NCBI RefSeq assembly: GCF_014205275.1
Contig: NZ_JACHND010000001.1
Span: 5,084,001-5,148,000, forward strand
Length of the DNA: 64,000 nucleotides
Direction of reading: 5' to 3'
Source: Sphaerisporangium siamense
GTDB lineage: Bacteria; Actinomycetota; Actinomycetes; Streptosporangiales; Streptosporangiaceae
Part shown: in pieces, positions 40,383 through 48,933 of the stretch
How positions within the stretch are numbered: the first letter of the stretch is position 1
How the letters are laid out: each line of letters opens with the position of its first letter
Made by a program: the position numbers and the translations under genes
The notes under the pieces: model-generated
Databases searched by the model: none
Told to the model about the DNA's origin: nothing
The model's input: only the letters and a program-made list of their open reading frames with translations

Positions 40383-41033
40383 TCACGGCGCGGGGGCCGG
40401 GCGCGGGAACAAGGCGAGGAACCGGGCCGCCGTGTCGGCGTCGCCCGTGAGCCTCAGGGCGCCCGCCGCGATCGCCTCGGCGAGCGGCAACCGCCGGAAG
40501 ACGAGAGATCTGAGCGTGGCGACGTCGGTGTCGAGCACGGCGTCGGATCGGCCGGCGTCGCCCCGGGCGATCTCGATGCGGCCCTCCGCCACCTCGGCGC
40601 GGAAGCGTTCGTCCCCGAGCGCCAGGCCGATCGTGGCGCGCGTGTCCCCGGCCGTGGCGGCGTCGAAGGTGGTCCGCAGTGCGAGCACCATCGCGGCCAC
40701 GCTCAGCTCCGCGCGGCTCGCCAGGGGGACGCGGCCTCCCCACCGGGCCAAGGGGAGCAGGACCGCCTCCAGCTCCCGGCCCCGCCTGGTCAGCTCGTAC
40801 ACCCAGGCGTCCAGCGGCGGCCCCAGCCTGCGCCGCCGCACCACCCCCGCCGACCGCAGCTCGCGCAGGCGCTGGGACAGCACGTTCTGGCTCGCGCCCG
40901 GCAGGCCCGTCCGCAGGTCGGTGAAGCGCCTCGGGCCGGCGAGCAGCTCGCGGACCACCAGCAGGGCCCACCGCTCACCGATCACGTCGAGGGCACGCGC
41001 GACGCCGCACGGGTCGTCGTAGCTGCGTGCCAT
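40383..41033 (-). CDS. HxlR-family regulator with C-terminal SCP2-like domain
   Basis: The product is 216 residues. The winged-helix HxlR domain (1-105) reads CGVARALDVIGERWALLVVR, then ELLAGPRRFTDLRTGLPG and LSQRLRELRSAGVV. The C-terminal half (about 110-210) resembles a sterol-carrier SCP2-like ligand-binding fold (LRLTGDADTAARFLALF). It diverges from an alpha/beta hydrolase gene across 120 bases that contain a TTCGAA repeat, its likely operator and target. The start ATG 41033 matches the usual MARSYDDPC N-terminus. Confidence 0.9.
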   Translation of the reverse strand: MARSYDDPCGVARALDVIGERWALLVVRELLAGPRRFTDLRTGLPGASQNVLSQRLRELRSAGVVRRRRLGPPLDAWVYELTRRGRELEAVLLPLARWGGRVPLASRAELSVAAMVLALRTTFDAATAGDTRATIGLALGDERFRAEVAEGRIEIARGDAGRSDAVLDTDVATLRSLVFRRLPLAEAIAAGALRLTGDADTAARFLALFPRPAPAP

Positions 41034-41113
41034 GCGCCGAGCATACGCGTCCTGCCTTTACCTTCTTGAATCCCCGCATGTGAGCAAGCATCGGTGCTAA
41101 ATTAGGACCTCTA

Positions 41114-41129
41114 TTCGAACGCATTCGAA
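41114..41129. promoter_or_regulatory. Candidate HxlR operator (paired TTCGAA)
   Basis: TTCGAA occurs twice with a 4-base gap (41114-41119 and 41124-41129) in the divergent region, 25 bases before the hydrolase ATG. Each half is itself a palindrome, so the site can be read as direct or inverted repeats, as suits a dimeric winged-helix regulator. Confidence 0.4.
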
Positions 41130-41153
41130 ACCGAGAAGAGGCAAGCCTCCGCG

Positions 41154-41858
41154 ATGGCCACCTACGTCCTCATCCACGGCGCCGCGTCCGACTCCTGGTA
41201 CTGGCACCTGGTCGCTCCCGAACTGCGGGCGCGCGGCCACGACGTCGTGGCCCCCGACCTGCCGTGCGGCGACGACGCGGCCGGCTTCCCCGAGTACGCC
41301 GACACGGTCGTGGCGGCGATCGGCGAGCGCGCCGCCTCCGGGGCCGACCTGATCCTGGTCGCGCAGTCGCTCGCCGGGTTCACCGCTCCGCTGGTGTGCG
41401 AGCGGGTCCCGGTGCGCCTGCTGGTGATGCTCGCCGCCATGGTGCCCGCCCCGGGGGAGTCCGGCGGGGACTGGTGGGACAACACCGGGCAGCCCCAGGC
41501 CGCGCGCGAGCTGGCCGAGCGCGAGGGGCGGCCCGCGGAGTTCGACGAGACCGTCGCCTTCCTGCACGACGTCCCGCCCGCCGTCGCCGGCGAACTGCTC
41601 TCCAGGAAGTCGCCCGGCCAGTCCGGCACGCCGTTCGCCGCACCGTGGCCGCTGGACGCCTGGCCACAGGTGCCGACCCGGTTCCTGCTCTGCCGGGGCG
41701 ACCGGCTGTTCCCCGCCCCGTTCATGCGGCGGGTCGTCCGGGAACGCCTCGGCATCGTCCCCGACGAGATGGACGGCGGCCACCTGCCCGCGCTCGCCCA
41801 TCCCAAGGAGCTCACCGAGCGTCTGGAGGCGTACCGCGCGGACGCGGGCCTGCGCTGA
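41154..41858 (+). CDS. Alpha/beta hydrolase (EstC/salicylate-esterase-like)
   Basis: The product is 234 residues. HG motif LIHGAASDSWYWHLV, nucleophile elbow VAQSLAG (Ser72, with Gln before Ser as in EstC/methyl-esterase-like hydrolases), Asp in LCRGDRLF and His in DGGHLPALAHP form the triad. It is probably an esterase or C-C hydrolase for a small aromatic or ester; the substrate is unknown. It is divergent from the HxlR gene and likely controlled by it. GAGAAGAGG precedes ATG 41154. Confidence 0.88.
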   Translation: MATYVLIHGAASDSWYWHLVAPELRARGHDVVAPDLPCGDDAAGFPEYADTVVAAIGERAASGADLILVAQSLAGFTAPLVCERVPVRLLVMLAAMVPAPGESGGDWWDNTGQPQAARELAEREGRPAEFDETVAFLHDVPPAVAGELLSRKSPGQSGTPFAAPWPLDAWPQVPTRFLLCRGDRLFPAPFMRRVVRERLGIVPDEMDGGHLPALAHPKELTERLEAYRADAGLR

Positions 41859-41998
41859 GCCGCCCCCACCCCAGAGACACCCCTATCGGGCCGGGCACCG
41901 GGAACGCGGCGCGTGTCCGGCCTGATATTCAGCGTAAGGAAATCGAGCGGCCCATGGACGGCACCGCGCCCCGGTGCCGGGAGACCACGGAGGTCCAC

Positions 41999-42511
41999 AT
42001 GGAGGATTACGGCGTCACCGGAGCGCGGGTGGACCTGGAGGTCACCGTCGACCTGCCCCCCGACCGCGTCTGGGAGCTGATCACGTCGGTGTCCCGCATC
42101 GGCGACTGGAGCCCGGAGTGCCGGTTCGAGGGCTGGGTCGGCGACGACGGCCCGGTGCTGCCCGGGACGCGCTTCGAGGCGCGTAACCGCAGGGGGGACA
42201 TGGAATGGACGGTCACCTGCGAGGTGACCGAGGCGGAGCGGCCCACCACGTTCGCCTGGGAGGTCCTCGACCCGAAGGGCGACCCTGACGCCCCCTCGTC
42301 GCGGTGGCGCTACGACCTGCGGCCCGGCGACACGCCCGGGCAGACCGTCGTGCGCCACAGCTTCGAGCACGGCGGCGGCCACAGCGGCCTGCGCGACATC
42401 ATCGCCCGCGACCCCGAGCACGCCTCCGCCATCCTCGCGGGCCGCCTCCAGGAACTGCGCGCCCACATGACCCAGACCCTGGCGGCCATGGCGCTGACCC
42501 CGGCCTCCTGA
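41999..42511 (+). CDS. SRPBCC (START/Bet v1-like) family protein
   Basis: The product is 170 residues. It has the polyketide cyclase/dehydrase-like SRPBCC pattern: RVDLEVTVDLPPDRVWELIT, SRIGDWSPECRFEGWVG and a final long helix RLQELRAHMTQTLAAMAL. Such proteins bind hydrophobic ligands in a deep cavity. ATG 41999 with GGAGG five bases upstream was preferred; ATG 41954 gives 15 extra residues. It follows the esterase by 140 bases and may be in the same regulon. Degenerate repeats of its 3' end follow. Confidence 0.82.
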   Translation: MEDYGVTGARVDLEVTVDLPPDRVWELITSVSRIGDWSPECRFEGWVGDDGPVLPGTRFEARNRRGDMEWTVTCEVTEAERPTTFAWEVLDPKGDPDAPSSRWRYDLRPGDTPGQTVVRHSFEHGGGHSGLRDIIARDPEHASAILAGRLQELRAHMTQTLAAMALTPAS

Positions 42512-42580
42512 CCCGCGAGCGGGCCATGGCTCCTGACCCGCGGGCAGGTTCCCAGGCCCGCGGGGAGGTTCCTCGACCCG
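42504..42580. repeat. Degenerate tandem repeats at the 3' end of the SRPBCC gene
   Basis: Imperfect copies of about 20-25 bp built on GACCCGCG, sometimes with GGCCATGGC or AGGTTCC, run from the last codons of the SRPBCC gene into the spacer. Examples are CTGACCCGCGAGCGGG, CTGACCCGCGGGCAGG and AGGCCCGCGGGGAGG. Confidence 0.45.
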
Positions 42581-42614
42581 CCCTTACCGGAGCGATCATC
42601 CCCTCCGGTAAGGG
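42581..42614 (+). terminator. 12-bp perfect hairpin after SRPBCC gene
   Basis: CCCTTACCGGAG (42581-42592) pairs perfectly with CTCCGGTAAGGG (42603-42614) around a 10-base loop. It lies downstream of the SRPBCC gene. Confidence 0.6.
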
Positions 42615-42662
42615 TGCCCCTGCGGCGCCGGGCCGGACGCGGCGTCGTAGGAACGGACGTCG

Positions 42663-42950
42663 TCAGGCCGCGTCGTAGTGGGCCGTCGGGTCGCCGAAGG
42701 CGTCGAGCTCGTCGAAAACCCGGAAGGCGACCTCGACGGGGAGAGGCTGGGTGCCCGGCCCCCGCAGATCGGGCTCCAGCGCGTTGCCGAGGCCGCCGTC
42801 GGAGTTCTGGTGGACCCGGAGAGCGTCGAGCGCGCGCGTGCGCGCCCCGTCCCGGAACAGCGCCGCGAACCGCGAGCGGTCGATCAGGCGGGCGCCACGC
42901 TCCGGGTGTCTCTCGGCCGAGGCGGGCGCCTCGGGGGTCACCGTCTTCAT
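42663..42950 (-). pseudogene. N-terminal remnant of an alpha-toroid (prenyltransferase/squalene-cyclase-like) protein
   Basis: The frame encodes 95 residues. After a short leader, RLIDRSRFAALFRDGARTRA then LRVHQNSDGGLGNALEPDLR and GTQPLPVEVAFRVFDELD resemble the start of actinobacterial proteins of about 300 residues. Those carry repeated QNxDGGxG motifs of the alpha-alpha toroid type. Here the frame stops at 42663 soon after the first repeat, and the bases beyond do not continue the fold in any frame I tried. It is therefore probably a decayed fragment, though a short functional product cannot be excluded. Confidence 0.5.
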
Positions 42951-43071
42951 GCGGGGGACCATACGCGTCCCCACCGACAATTCCGGGCCCGCCGCCGGCG
43001 CCCCGCAGGCCGGTGACGGCCGGCAGGGGCGGTACGGGGACGTCGCCACAGGGACTTGAGGAACGACGTCG

Positions 43072-44787
43072 CTACAGGGACTTGAGGAACTTCGCGGCCA
43101 CCGGGGCGGCGACCTGGCCGCCGGTGCCGCCGTTGCGCACCAGGACGGCGAACGCCAGGGAGCCGCGGTAGCCGATGAACCAGGCGTGCGCCGCGCCGCC
43201 GGAGACCTCGGCGGTGCCCGTCTTGCCCGCGGTGCCCGGCGGGAGCCCGGCCCGCGCGGCGGTGCCCTCGGTGACCACGGCGGCCATCATCGTGCGCAGG
43301 CCGGCGGCGATCCCCTCGTCCAGGGGCGCCTCGGGGGCGTCGCGCCCGGCCCCCGGCTTGATCACCGCCTGGCGCCAGGTGCCGCTCGCCACCGCCGCCG
43401 CGACCTCCGCCATGCACAGAGGGCTGGCCTGCACCGAGTTCTGCCCGATGGCGTCGGCGCCGAGTCCGTCGGCGTCCTGCGAGTCGCCGATCCGGCAGAA
43501 GCTCAGTCCCGGCTTCTCGTGGAAGCCGAAACGGTCGGCGGCCTCGGCGCGCAGCCGTCCGCCGCCGAGCCGCTCGTAGGCCTGCCGCACGAAGGTGGTG
43601 TTGCAGGACAGTGCGAACGCCTTGGTCAGCGAGATGTCGCCGTGGTCGGCGCCCCCGTCGTTGGTGAAGCGGCGCGCGTTCGGGATGGTGTAGGCGCCGG
43701 GGCAGGCCACCGTGGAGCCGGGGCCGAGCCCGGTGCGCAGCAGCGCCGCGGCGGTGACGATTTTGAACGCCGACCCGGGCGGGTACAGGCCGTTGAACGC
43801 CCCCTTGCCGCCGAGAGTGTCCGCCACCGCGCGGATCTCGCCGCTCGGCACGTCCACGGCCACCAGAGCCGCGGGCCGTCCCACCCCCTGCAGCGCCCGC
43901 GCCGCCGCGGCCTGGACCGGGCCCGAGATCGTGGTCCTGTCCTGTGCCGAGGTGGGCGGCGCCGACGACAGCAGCACCCGGCCCGAGGGCCGCTCCTCCA
44001 GCCGCAGCTCGGTGACCGCGCCGTCCAGCCCGGCGAAGTAGTCGCCCGCCTTGCTGTCGGCGGGGAAGCGGTCGCCCTCCCGGGTGAGCGCGGCGGGACG
44101 CCGCACCTTGTTCTCCACGAGGCGCAGGGAACCGCCGTCCTTCAGCGCGGGGTGCAGGACCTCCGGCGACCAGAGGACCTTCCACGCCCCGGCGCGCACG
44201 CCGAGGCGCAGCACCGAGGAGAACGGCCACCGGCCGAGCCCGGCCACCTCGCGGACGCCCTGGAACGGCATCTCGGCCGTCTCGGCGCCCTGCCGGACGA
44301 GCGGCCCGGGGGCGAGCGAAAGGGAGGCGACGCGCAGGTCGCGCGTGAAGGCACGGTGCCGCTCGGCGAGGTCGGCCGGCGGGTCGGCGACGGTGTCGCG
44401 CATGGCGGTGTAGTCGCCCTTGAGCCAGGCGTCGAAGAACCGCGCCGCCACGGGCTCGGGCCCCTGCGTCTCGGCGGGCGCGGAGTTGGCGGGCGTCGCG
44501 GCGGCGGGAGCGCCCGTCGTGACGAGCGGCTGACCGGGGGCCGAGGAGGCCGGGACCGGCGGGAACGTCCCGGGGTCGGACGCCGGCGGCTCGGACACCG
44601 CCGGCGCGGGGGCGGCGGGCGTGGGGGAGCCCGCCGCGGCGCGTGAGGCGTCGTGCGCCGGGGGTTCCGCCGGCCCCGGGGAGCCGAGGAGCATGTACAC
44701 GCCGCCGAAGGCGACCATGACGATCACGAGGCCCACCATGAACTGGGGCCATTTGGCGCGGAGGCCGCCGCCTCCCGGCACGCTCAT
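43072..44787 (-). CDS. Penicillin-binding protein with MecA_N-like domain
   Basis: The product is about 571 residues. One membrane helix (about 12-34) is followed by a Pro/Ala-rich extracytoplasmic linker of about 70 residues. An NTF2-like MecA_N domain follows (about 108-215: AARFFDAWLKGDYTAMRDTV), then a transpeptidase domain. Catalytic motifs are GSAFK (SxxK), SCN (SxN) and KTGTAE (KTG). The PBP dimerisation domain is reduced to a short stretch compared with class B PBPs such as PBP2a. It should cross-link peptidoglycan. ATG 44787 was chosen; GTG 44799 is an alternative. A stand-alone gene. Confidence 0.88.
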   Translation of the reverse strand: MSVPGGGGLRAKWPQFMVGLVIVMVAFGGVYMLLGSPGPAEPPAHDASRAAAGSPTPAAPAPAVSEPPASDPGTFPPVPASSAPGQPLVTTGAPAAATPANSAPAETQGPEPVAARFFDAWLKGDYTAMRDTVADPPADLAERHRAFTRDLRVASLSLAPGPLVRQGAETAEMPFQGVREVAGLGRWPFSSVLRLGVRAGAWKVLWSPEVLHPALKDGGSLRLVENKVRRPAALTREGDRFPADSKAGDYFAGLDGAVTELRLEERPSGRVLLSSAPPTSAQDRTTISGPVQAAAARALQGVGRPAALVAVDVPSGEIRAVADTLGGKGAFNGLYPPGSAFKIVTAAALLRTGLGPGSTVACPGAYTIPNARRFTNDGGADHGDISLTKAFALSCNTTFVRQAYERLGGGRLRAEAADRFGFHEKPGLSFCRIGDSQDADGLGADAIGQNSVQASPLCMAEVAAAVASGTWRQAVIKPGAGRDAPEAPLDEGIAAGLRTMMAAVVTEGTAARAGLPPGTAGKTGTAEVSGGAAHAWFIGYRGSLAFAVLVRNGGTGGQVAAPVAAKFLKSL

Positions 44788-44961
44788 CGAAAAGCCCACC
44801 CGTTTCCCATCGCGACAGATGCTAAATGAGACGACCGCGCACGGCAGCTGGTTGTGGTGATTTCGGCGTTCCGTCCGGCCCCGTGGCCCGCGTATTCGGA
44901 ATGACGGTCACGCAGGGTGTTCCGCGGCGGCCCGTCCGTGAGCGGCGGGCCTCCGGCGGTT

Positions 44962-45471
44962 TCACGGGCCGGGCGCGGGAGTGCCGTACGGCCAGATGCA
45001 CTCGTCGAGATAGCCGAGAACGTGCAATTTACGGACGCTCGGATAATGGGTGACCGCAAGCCAATATCCATCTTGGCCGGGATGGATCCTCCAGCCGCCG
45101 CCGTGGCGTTCCACCCGGGCCGCCCTGGCCCGCCAATGCGCCACCACGGCCGCCACGAAGCGCTCGACCTCGCGCCGTGAGACGTTCCGCGTGGACGCGG
45201 TGTACAGCACGCCGGGCTCGATCAGCCCGGTCGTCCCGGAGCCGGGCCCCTCAGTCCCGCAGTCGGAGGCCGACTCCTCGTAGGTCTCGTCCGGGGTGCG
45301 GACGAGCGCGAGCCCGCCGGGGGGAGCGGCGCGGAAGGTCTCCCGCAGGAAGCCTTCGATGCGCGTCTGGGCCTGCTCCTTGGTCATCGTGTGGCCGGGG
45401 ACCCCGCATCCCGGCGCCAGGGACAGCAGCGCCGCCGCGGCGGCGGCCCAGCCGCCCGCCCGCGACCTCAC
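44962..45471 (-). CDS. Predicted lipoprotein of unknown function
   Basis: The product is about 169 residues if started at GTG 45471. It then has a compact signal with lipobox (LLSLAPGC, Cys near residue 22). Longer readings from ATG 45585 or 45636 would put more than 50 charged residues before the membrane segment and are less likely. The mature part begins GVPGHTMTKEQAQTRIEGFL and resembles small actinobacterial lipoproteins with a helix-strand sandwich; the end includes GYLDECIWPYGTP. No function is assigned. Upstream lies the IS element. Confidence 0.65.
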   Translation of the reverse strand: MRSRAGGWAAAAAALLSLAPGCGVPGHTMTKEQAQTRIEGFLRETFRAAPPGGLALVRTPDETYEESASDCGTEGPGSGTTGLIEPGVLYTASTRNVSRREVERFVAAVVAHWRARAARVERHGGGWRIHPGQDGYWLAVTHYPSVRKLHVLGYLDECIWPYGTPAPGP

Positions 45472-45774
45472 CGCGGCCCCGCCCCGTCTCCGGGCGCGCC
45501 GGCCCTTTTCCCATGGCCGCGCCCCGCCGCGGAGGATCTCACCCGTGAACCGGCCGGCATACCGCCCTCGCTCATCGCTCCCCATTTCGGCAATGGCCAG
45601 GGAAACGCGTTTCTCCCGGCCCGAAAACCCGGACACCCGAGGATTCGAGCCCCCGCCTCGTCGGCCTCGTGGAGCGTTTGACTACTGTGGCACGCCATTG
45701 GTTCCACCGGATATTTCCCCCGTGTCCGGTGAATCACGGCGACCTTCGGCGCTCAGCGGACACCGTCCCGCCTA

Positions 45775-46794
45775 GGGCCTGTTTCAAAGACCGGTGAGCC
45801 AGTCGTTGATGGACGCGACGTGGATGGTGGCCTCGTAGCGGACGGCGAGCTTGTCGTACCTGGTCGCGATGGCTCGATGGCGTTTGAGCAGGTTGATACC
45901 GCACTCCACCGCGTGGCGGGCGCGGTAGCCGGTGAGGTCGAACTTCGGAGGACGGCCACCATGGCTGCCACGCCGTAACCGGGCGGCAACGCGGTCGGCC
46001 GGTTCGGGGATGATGCACCTGATCCGGCGTCTGCGCAGGTGAGCACGGATCGCCCGTGAGGAGTAGGCCTTGTCGGCCAGCACCACCTCAGGCCGGGTCC
46101 GCGGCCGTCCCACGCCCGGCCGGGGAACTCTGATCGCAGCCATGACCGCCTCGAACTGCGGCGCATCCCCGCGCTGCCCGGCGGTCACCACCAGCGACAG
46201 CATCCGCCTGCTCTGCTCACAGGCCAGATGCAGCTTGGTCGTCCACCCACCCCGTGAGCGCCCCAGAGCGTGATCGGCGGGCTCGGTACGCACCCCACCG
46301 GGTGACTCGGCCTGCGCCTGCGGGTGCCGCGCTGCGCCGGCCGCGTGTTGATGGGCACGCACGATCGTGGAGTCCACTCCGACCTGCCAGCCGATCAAGC
46401 CGGCGGCATCGGCCAGGGCCTGCAGCCCAGTGGCGATCTTGTGCCAGGCACCGGCACGCTGCCAGCGGCGAAACAGCCCGTACACCGCCTGCCAGGAGCC
46501 GTAACACTCCGGCACATCCCGCCAGGGCGCCCCCACCCGCACCCGCCACCGGATCCCATCGATGAGCTGCCGCTTGCTCCACTTCGACGGCCGTCCTGAT
46601 CTCCTTGGCGCGGGCAGCAGCGGCTCCAGGCGTGCCCATTGCGCATCGGTCAGGTCAAACCGCCTCGTCACCGCTAAGGTGGCCACGAGGTCTCCGGTGC
46701 TGGGGTTTTTCTTGGTCGATCAACCCTTTATCGGAGACCTCACTGCATGTCCCGACATGACACGCCGTCACACAGCGGACTTCGAAACAGGCCC
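45775..46794 (-). mobile_element. IS5-family insertion sequence (IS427-like), complete
   Basis: The element is 1,020 bp. Its inverted repeats are GGGCCTGTTTCAAAG at the left end (45775-45789) and GGGCCTGTTTCGAAG read from the right end (46794-46780), one mismatch in 15. A duplicated TA flanks both ends (45773-45774 and 46795-46796), so the insertion split a CTAG site. This matches the TA target preference of the IS427 group in IS5. It carries a single intact transposase gene. Confidence 0.88.
45784..46686 (-). CDS. IS5-family transposase
   Basis: The product is 300 residues in one uninterrupted frame. The N-terminal DUF4096-type domain reads RFDLTDAQWARLEPLLPAPR. The DDE catalytic residues appear in VGVDSTIVRAHQHA (first Asp), VLADKAYSS (second Asp) and ECGINLLKRHRAIATRYDKLA (Glu with the following K/R-x3-Y signature). 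It catalyses cut-and-paste transposition of the element. No frameshift is needed, in contrast to some IS427 members with two frames. Confidence 0.93.
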   Translation of the reverse strand: MATLAVTRRFDLTDAQWARLEPLLPAPRRSGRPSKWSKRQLIDGIRWRVRVGAPWRDVPECYGSWQAVYGLFRRWQRAGAWHKIATGLQALADAAGLIGWQVGVDSTIVRAHQHAAGAARHPQAQAESPGGVRTEPADHALGRSRGGWTTKLHLACEQSRRMLSLVVTAGQRGDAPQFEAVMAAIRVPRPGVGRPRTRPEVVLADKAYSSRAIRAHLRRRRIRCIIPEPADRVAARLRRGSHGGRPPKFDLTGYRARHAVECGINLLKRHRAIATRYDKLAVRYEATIHVASINDWLTGL

Positions 46795-46927
46795 TAGCCG
46801 ACACTCCGGGCACCGAGGGAGGCGACGACCCTGACCGGCCGGGCTCCGGCATGGAACACTGTTGTCTGCCGCGAGGCCGACACGCCGGCCCGCGGCGTCG
46901 CGACGCGCGGAAGGCGGGTGATGGGCC

Positions 46928-48559
46928 ATGGGCGGAGGTGACTCCGTCTTTCACGCCACCTCCGTGACCACGTCCACCGGCCGCCCGGCCGCACCACCGG
47001 TCAAGCCCGTGCCCGCCGCGGCCGCCGTGCCGCACGCGCGTGAGGGCGCGGAGGTCGCGGCGCTCGTGCAGGCCGTGCTGGACGGGGTCCCGGCGCAGGC
47101 GGCCTGGTCGGTGCCCGTCCGCGACAAGGACGGCGAGATCGTCGACTTCGAGCTGCTCGCCGCGGGCCCGCACGCCAAGGACATCCACGGCCGCGTCGGC
47201 AAGCAGCTGATCGGCGTCCGCGTCACCGGTTCCTATCCCTCGGTCAAGGACACCGAGCTGTGGCGCAGCTACCTGCGGGTGATGAGCACGGGCGAGCCCG
47301 AGGAGGTCGCCCGCTACCAGCACGTCGAGACGATCGAGGGCCTGCCGCACCGCTCCACCTTCACCGTCAGGGCCACCCGGGTCCTCGGCGGCCTGCTCGC
47401 CGCCTGGATCTGCGACGACGAGAAGGACCGCCTGGTCACCCGCCTCGGGCACACCGAACGCCTGGCCAACCTCGGCTGGGGGCACTGGAACCTGGCCACC
47501 GGCGAGGTCGAGTGGTCCACGCAGCTCTACGCCATCCTCGGCAGGGACCCGGCCGACGGGCCGCTCGACCCGAGCGGCTACCGCGCCATCACCCATCCCG
47601 ACGACCTGCCGGTCATCGACGACGCGCTCGACGCCCTCGGCCGGGCCGACGCGCCGTTCGAGTTCGAGGTGCGGGTGCACGCCGGCGGCGAGCTGCGGCT
47701 GGTCCGCGCCGTCGTCGAGGTCAGCAGGGACGGCGCCGGCCGTCCCGCCGAGGTCCACGGCCTGATCCAGGACATCACCGACTGGCGGAGCACCACCGAC
47801 CAGCTCGCCGCGGCCAGGCGCCTGCTCGCGGAGGAGTCACGGCTGACCGCCGAGCTGCAGCACATCATCATGCCGGTGCAGGACGACTTCCTCACGCTGC
47901 CCGGCCTGCGGGTCGGGGTCCGCTACGATGCCGCTGCCGCCGCGCCGCTCGGCGGCGACTGGTACCAGGCGATCCCCCTGGACGGCGACGAGGTGCTGCT
48001 CGCGGTCGGGGACGTCGCGGGAAGCGGCCTGCCCGCCGCCTCGGCGATGGCCAAGCTCCGCCACGCGATCACCGGCCTGGCCTTCGCCCACCAGCGCCCC
48101 GACGAGATCCTCGTGGCGCTGAACCGCCTGCTGCGCCGCCTGCGCCCCGACGTCCTCGCCACGGCCGTCGTCGCCCGCTTCCGCCCGCAGGACCACACGC
48201 TGACGTTCACGCACGCGGGCCACCCGCCCATGCTGCTGGTCCGGGGCCGCACGGTGCGCAGGCTCCTGCATCCCGGGGTGCTGCTCGGCGTCTTCGACGA
48301 CGTCGAGTACACCCCCGCGACCGTGCGCCTGGAACCGGGCGACCTGCTGGTCATGTTCACCGACGGCCTGATCGAGCTTCCCGGCCGCGACCTGTTCGAG
48401 GGGCTCGACGAGCTGGCCGCGACGATCGGCGAGGTCATCGCCGCCCGGCCTCCCGACCGGCTGGCGGCGGTGATGGACGCGCTGGTGCCGAGCAACACCG
48501 GCGACGACACCTGCATCCTGGTCGCCCAGCTGACCCCTGCCACACCGGAGGTGGTCTGA
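46928..48559 (+). CDS. PAS-domain PP2C (SpoIIE/RsbU-type) serine phosphatase
   Basis: The product is 543 residues. A PAS-like region at about 45-165 and a second PAS at about 178-285 (LGWGHWNLATGEVEWSTQLY) sense a signal. A short coiled coil follows (QLAAARRLLAEESRLTAELQ), then the PP2C domain (about 310-540) with metal-binding LGGDWYQAI, AVGDVAGSGLPAASA and FTDGLIELPG. It should dephosphorylate a STAS antagonist; the STAS gene immediately downstream, overlapping at TGATG, is the obvious substrate. Confidence 0.9.
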   Translation: MGGGDSVFHATSVTTSTGRPAAPPVKPVPAAAAVPHAREGAEVAALVQAVLDGVPAQAAWSVPVRDKDGEIVDFELLAAGPHAKDIHGRVGKQLIGVRVTGSYPSVKDTELWRSYLRVMSTGEPEEVARYQHVETIEGLPHRSTFTVRATRVLGGLLAAWICDDEKDRLVTRLGHTERLANLGWGHWNLATGEVEWSTQLYAILGRDPADGPLDPSGYRAITHPDDLPVIDDALDALGRADAPFEFEVRVHAGGELRLVRAVVEVSRDGAGRPAEVHGLIQDITDWRSTTDQLAAARRLLAEESRLTAELQHIIMPVQDDFLTLPGLRVGVRYDAAAAAPLGGDWYQAIPLDGDEVLLAVGDVAGSGLPAASAMAKLRHAITGLAFAHQRPDEILVALNRLLRRLRPDVLATAVVARFRPQDHTLTFTHAGHPPMLLVRGRTVRRLLHPGVLLGVFDDVEYTPATVRLEPGDLLVMFTDGLIELPGRDLFEGLDELAATIGEVIAARPPDRLAAVMDALVPSNTGDDTCILVAQLTPATPEVV

Positions 48560-48930
48560 TGCCCGATCCCGACCTCGCGACCGCCACCCCGTCCTTCAGC
48601 ACCGTGAGCCGGGCGGGCGCCGGCGTGCTGACGATCCGGGGACGGCTCGACTTCACCACCGAGCGGCGCGTCACCGAGTTCCTCGACCGGGCGTTCGCCC
48701 GGTTCGGGCCGAACCTGGTGCTGAACCTGCTGGAGGTCGACTTCCTGGACTCCCGGGCCACCGGCCTGATCGTCTCGTGCTGGAGGCGCGCCGTGGACGC
48801 GGGCGGGCGGCTCGCGCTGGTCGCGGTCGAGCAGGGCTCGGCGCGGGTCCTGTGGATCACCGGGATCGCCGGCCGGGTGCCGGTCTTTCCCACCGTCGAG
48901 GAGGCCCTGGCGGGCGAGCCGCCCGCCTGA
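48559..48930 (+). CDS. STAS-domain anti-sigma-factor antagonist
   Basis: The product is 123 residues. The STAS fold is clear (GVLTIRGRLDFTTERRV, NLVLNLLEVDFLDSRATGLI). The phosphorylation motif is DSRATG rather than DSSGLG; the first Ser, equivalent to the phospho-Ser of SpoIIAA, is kept. Its start overlaps the PP2C phosphatase stop, so the two are co-translated and probably act as a phosphorylation switch. The kinase/anti-sigma partner is not in the window. Confidence 0.88.
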   Translation: MPDPDLATATPSFSTVSRAGAGVLTIRGRLDFTTERRVTEFLDRAFARFGPNLVLNLLEVDFLDSRATGLIVSCWRRAVDAGGRLALVAVEQGSARVLWITGIAGRVPVFPTVEEALAGEPPA

Positions 48931-48933
48931 CGG

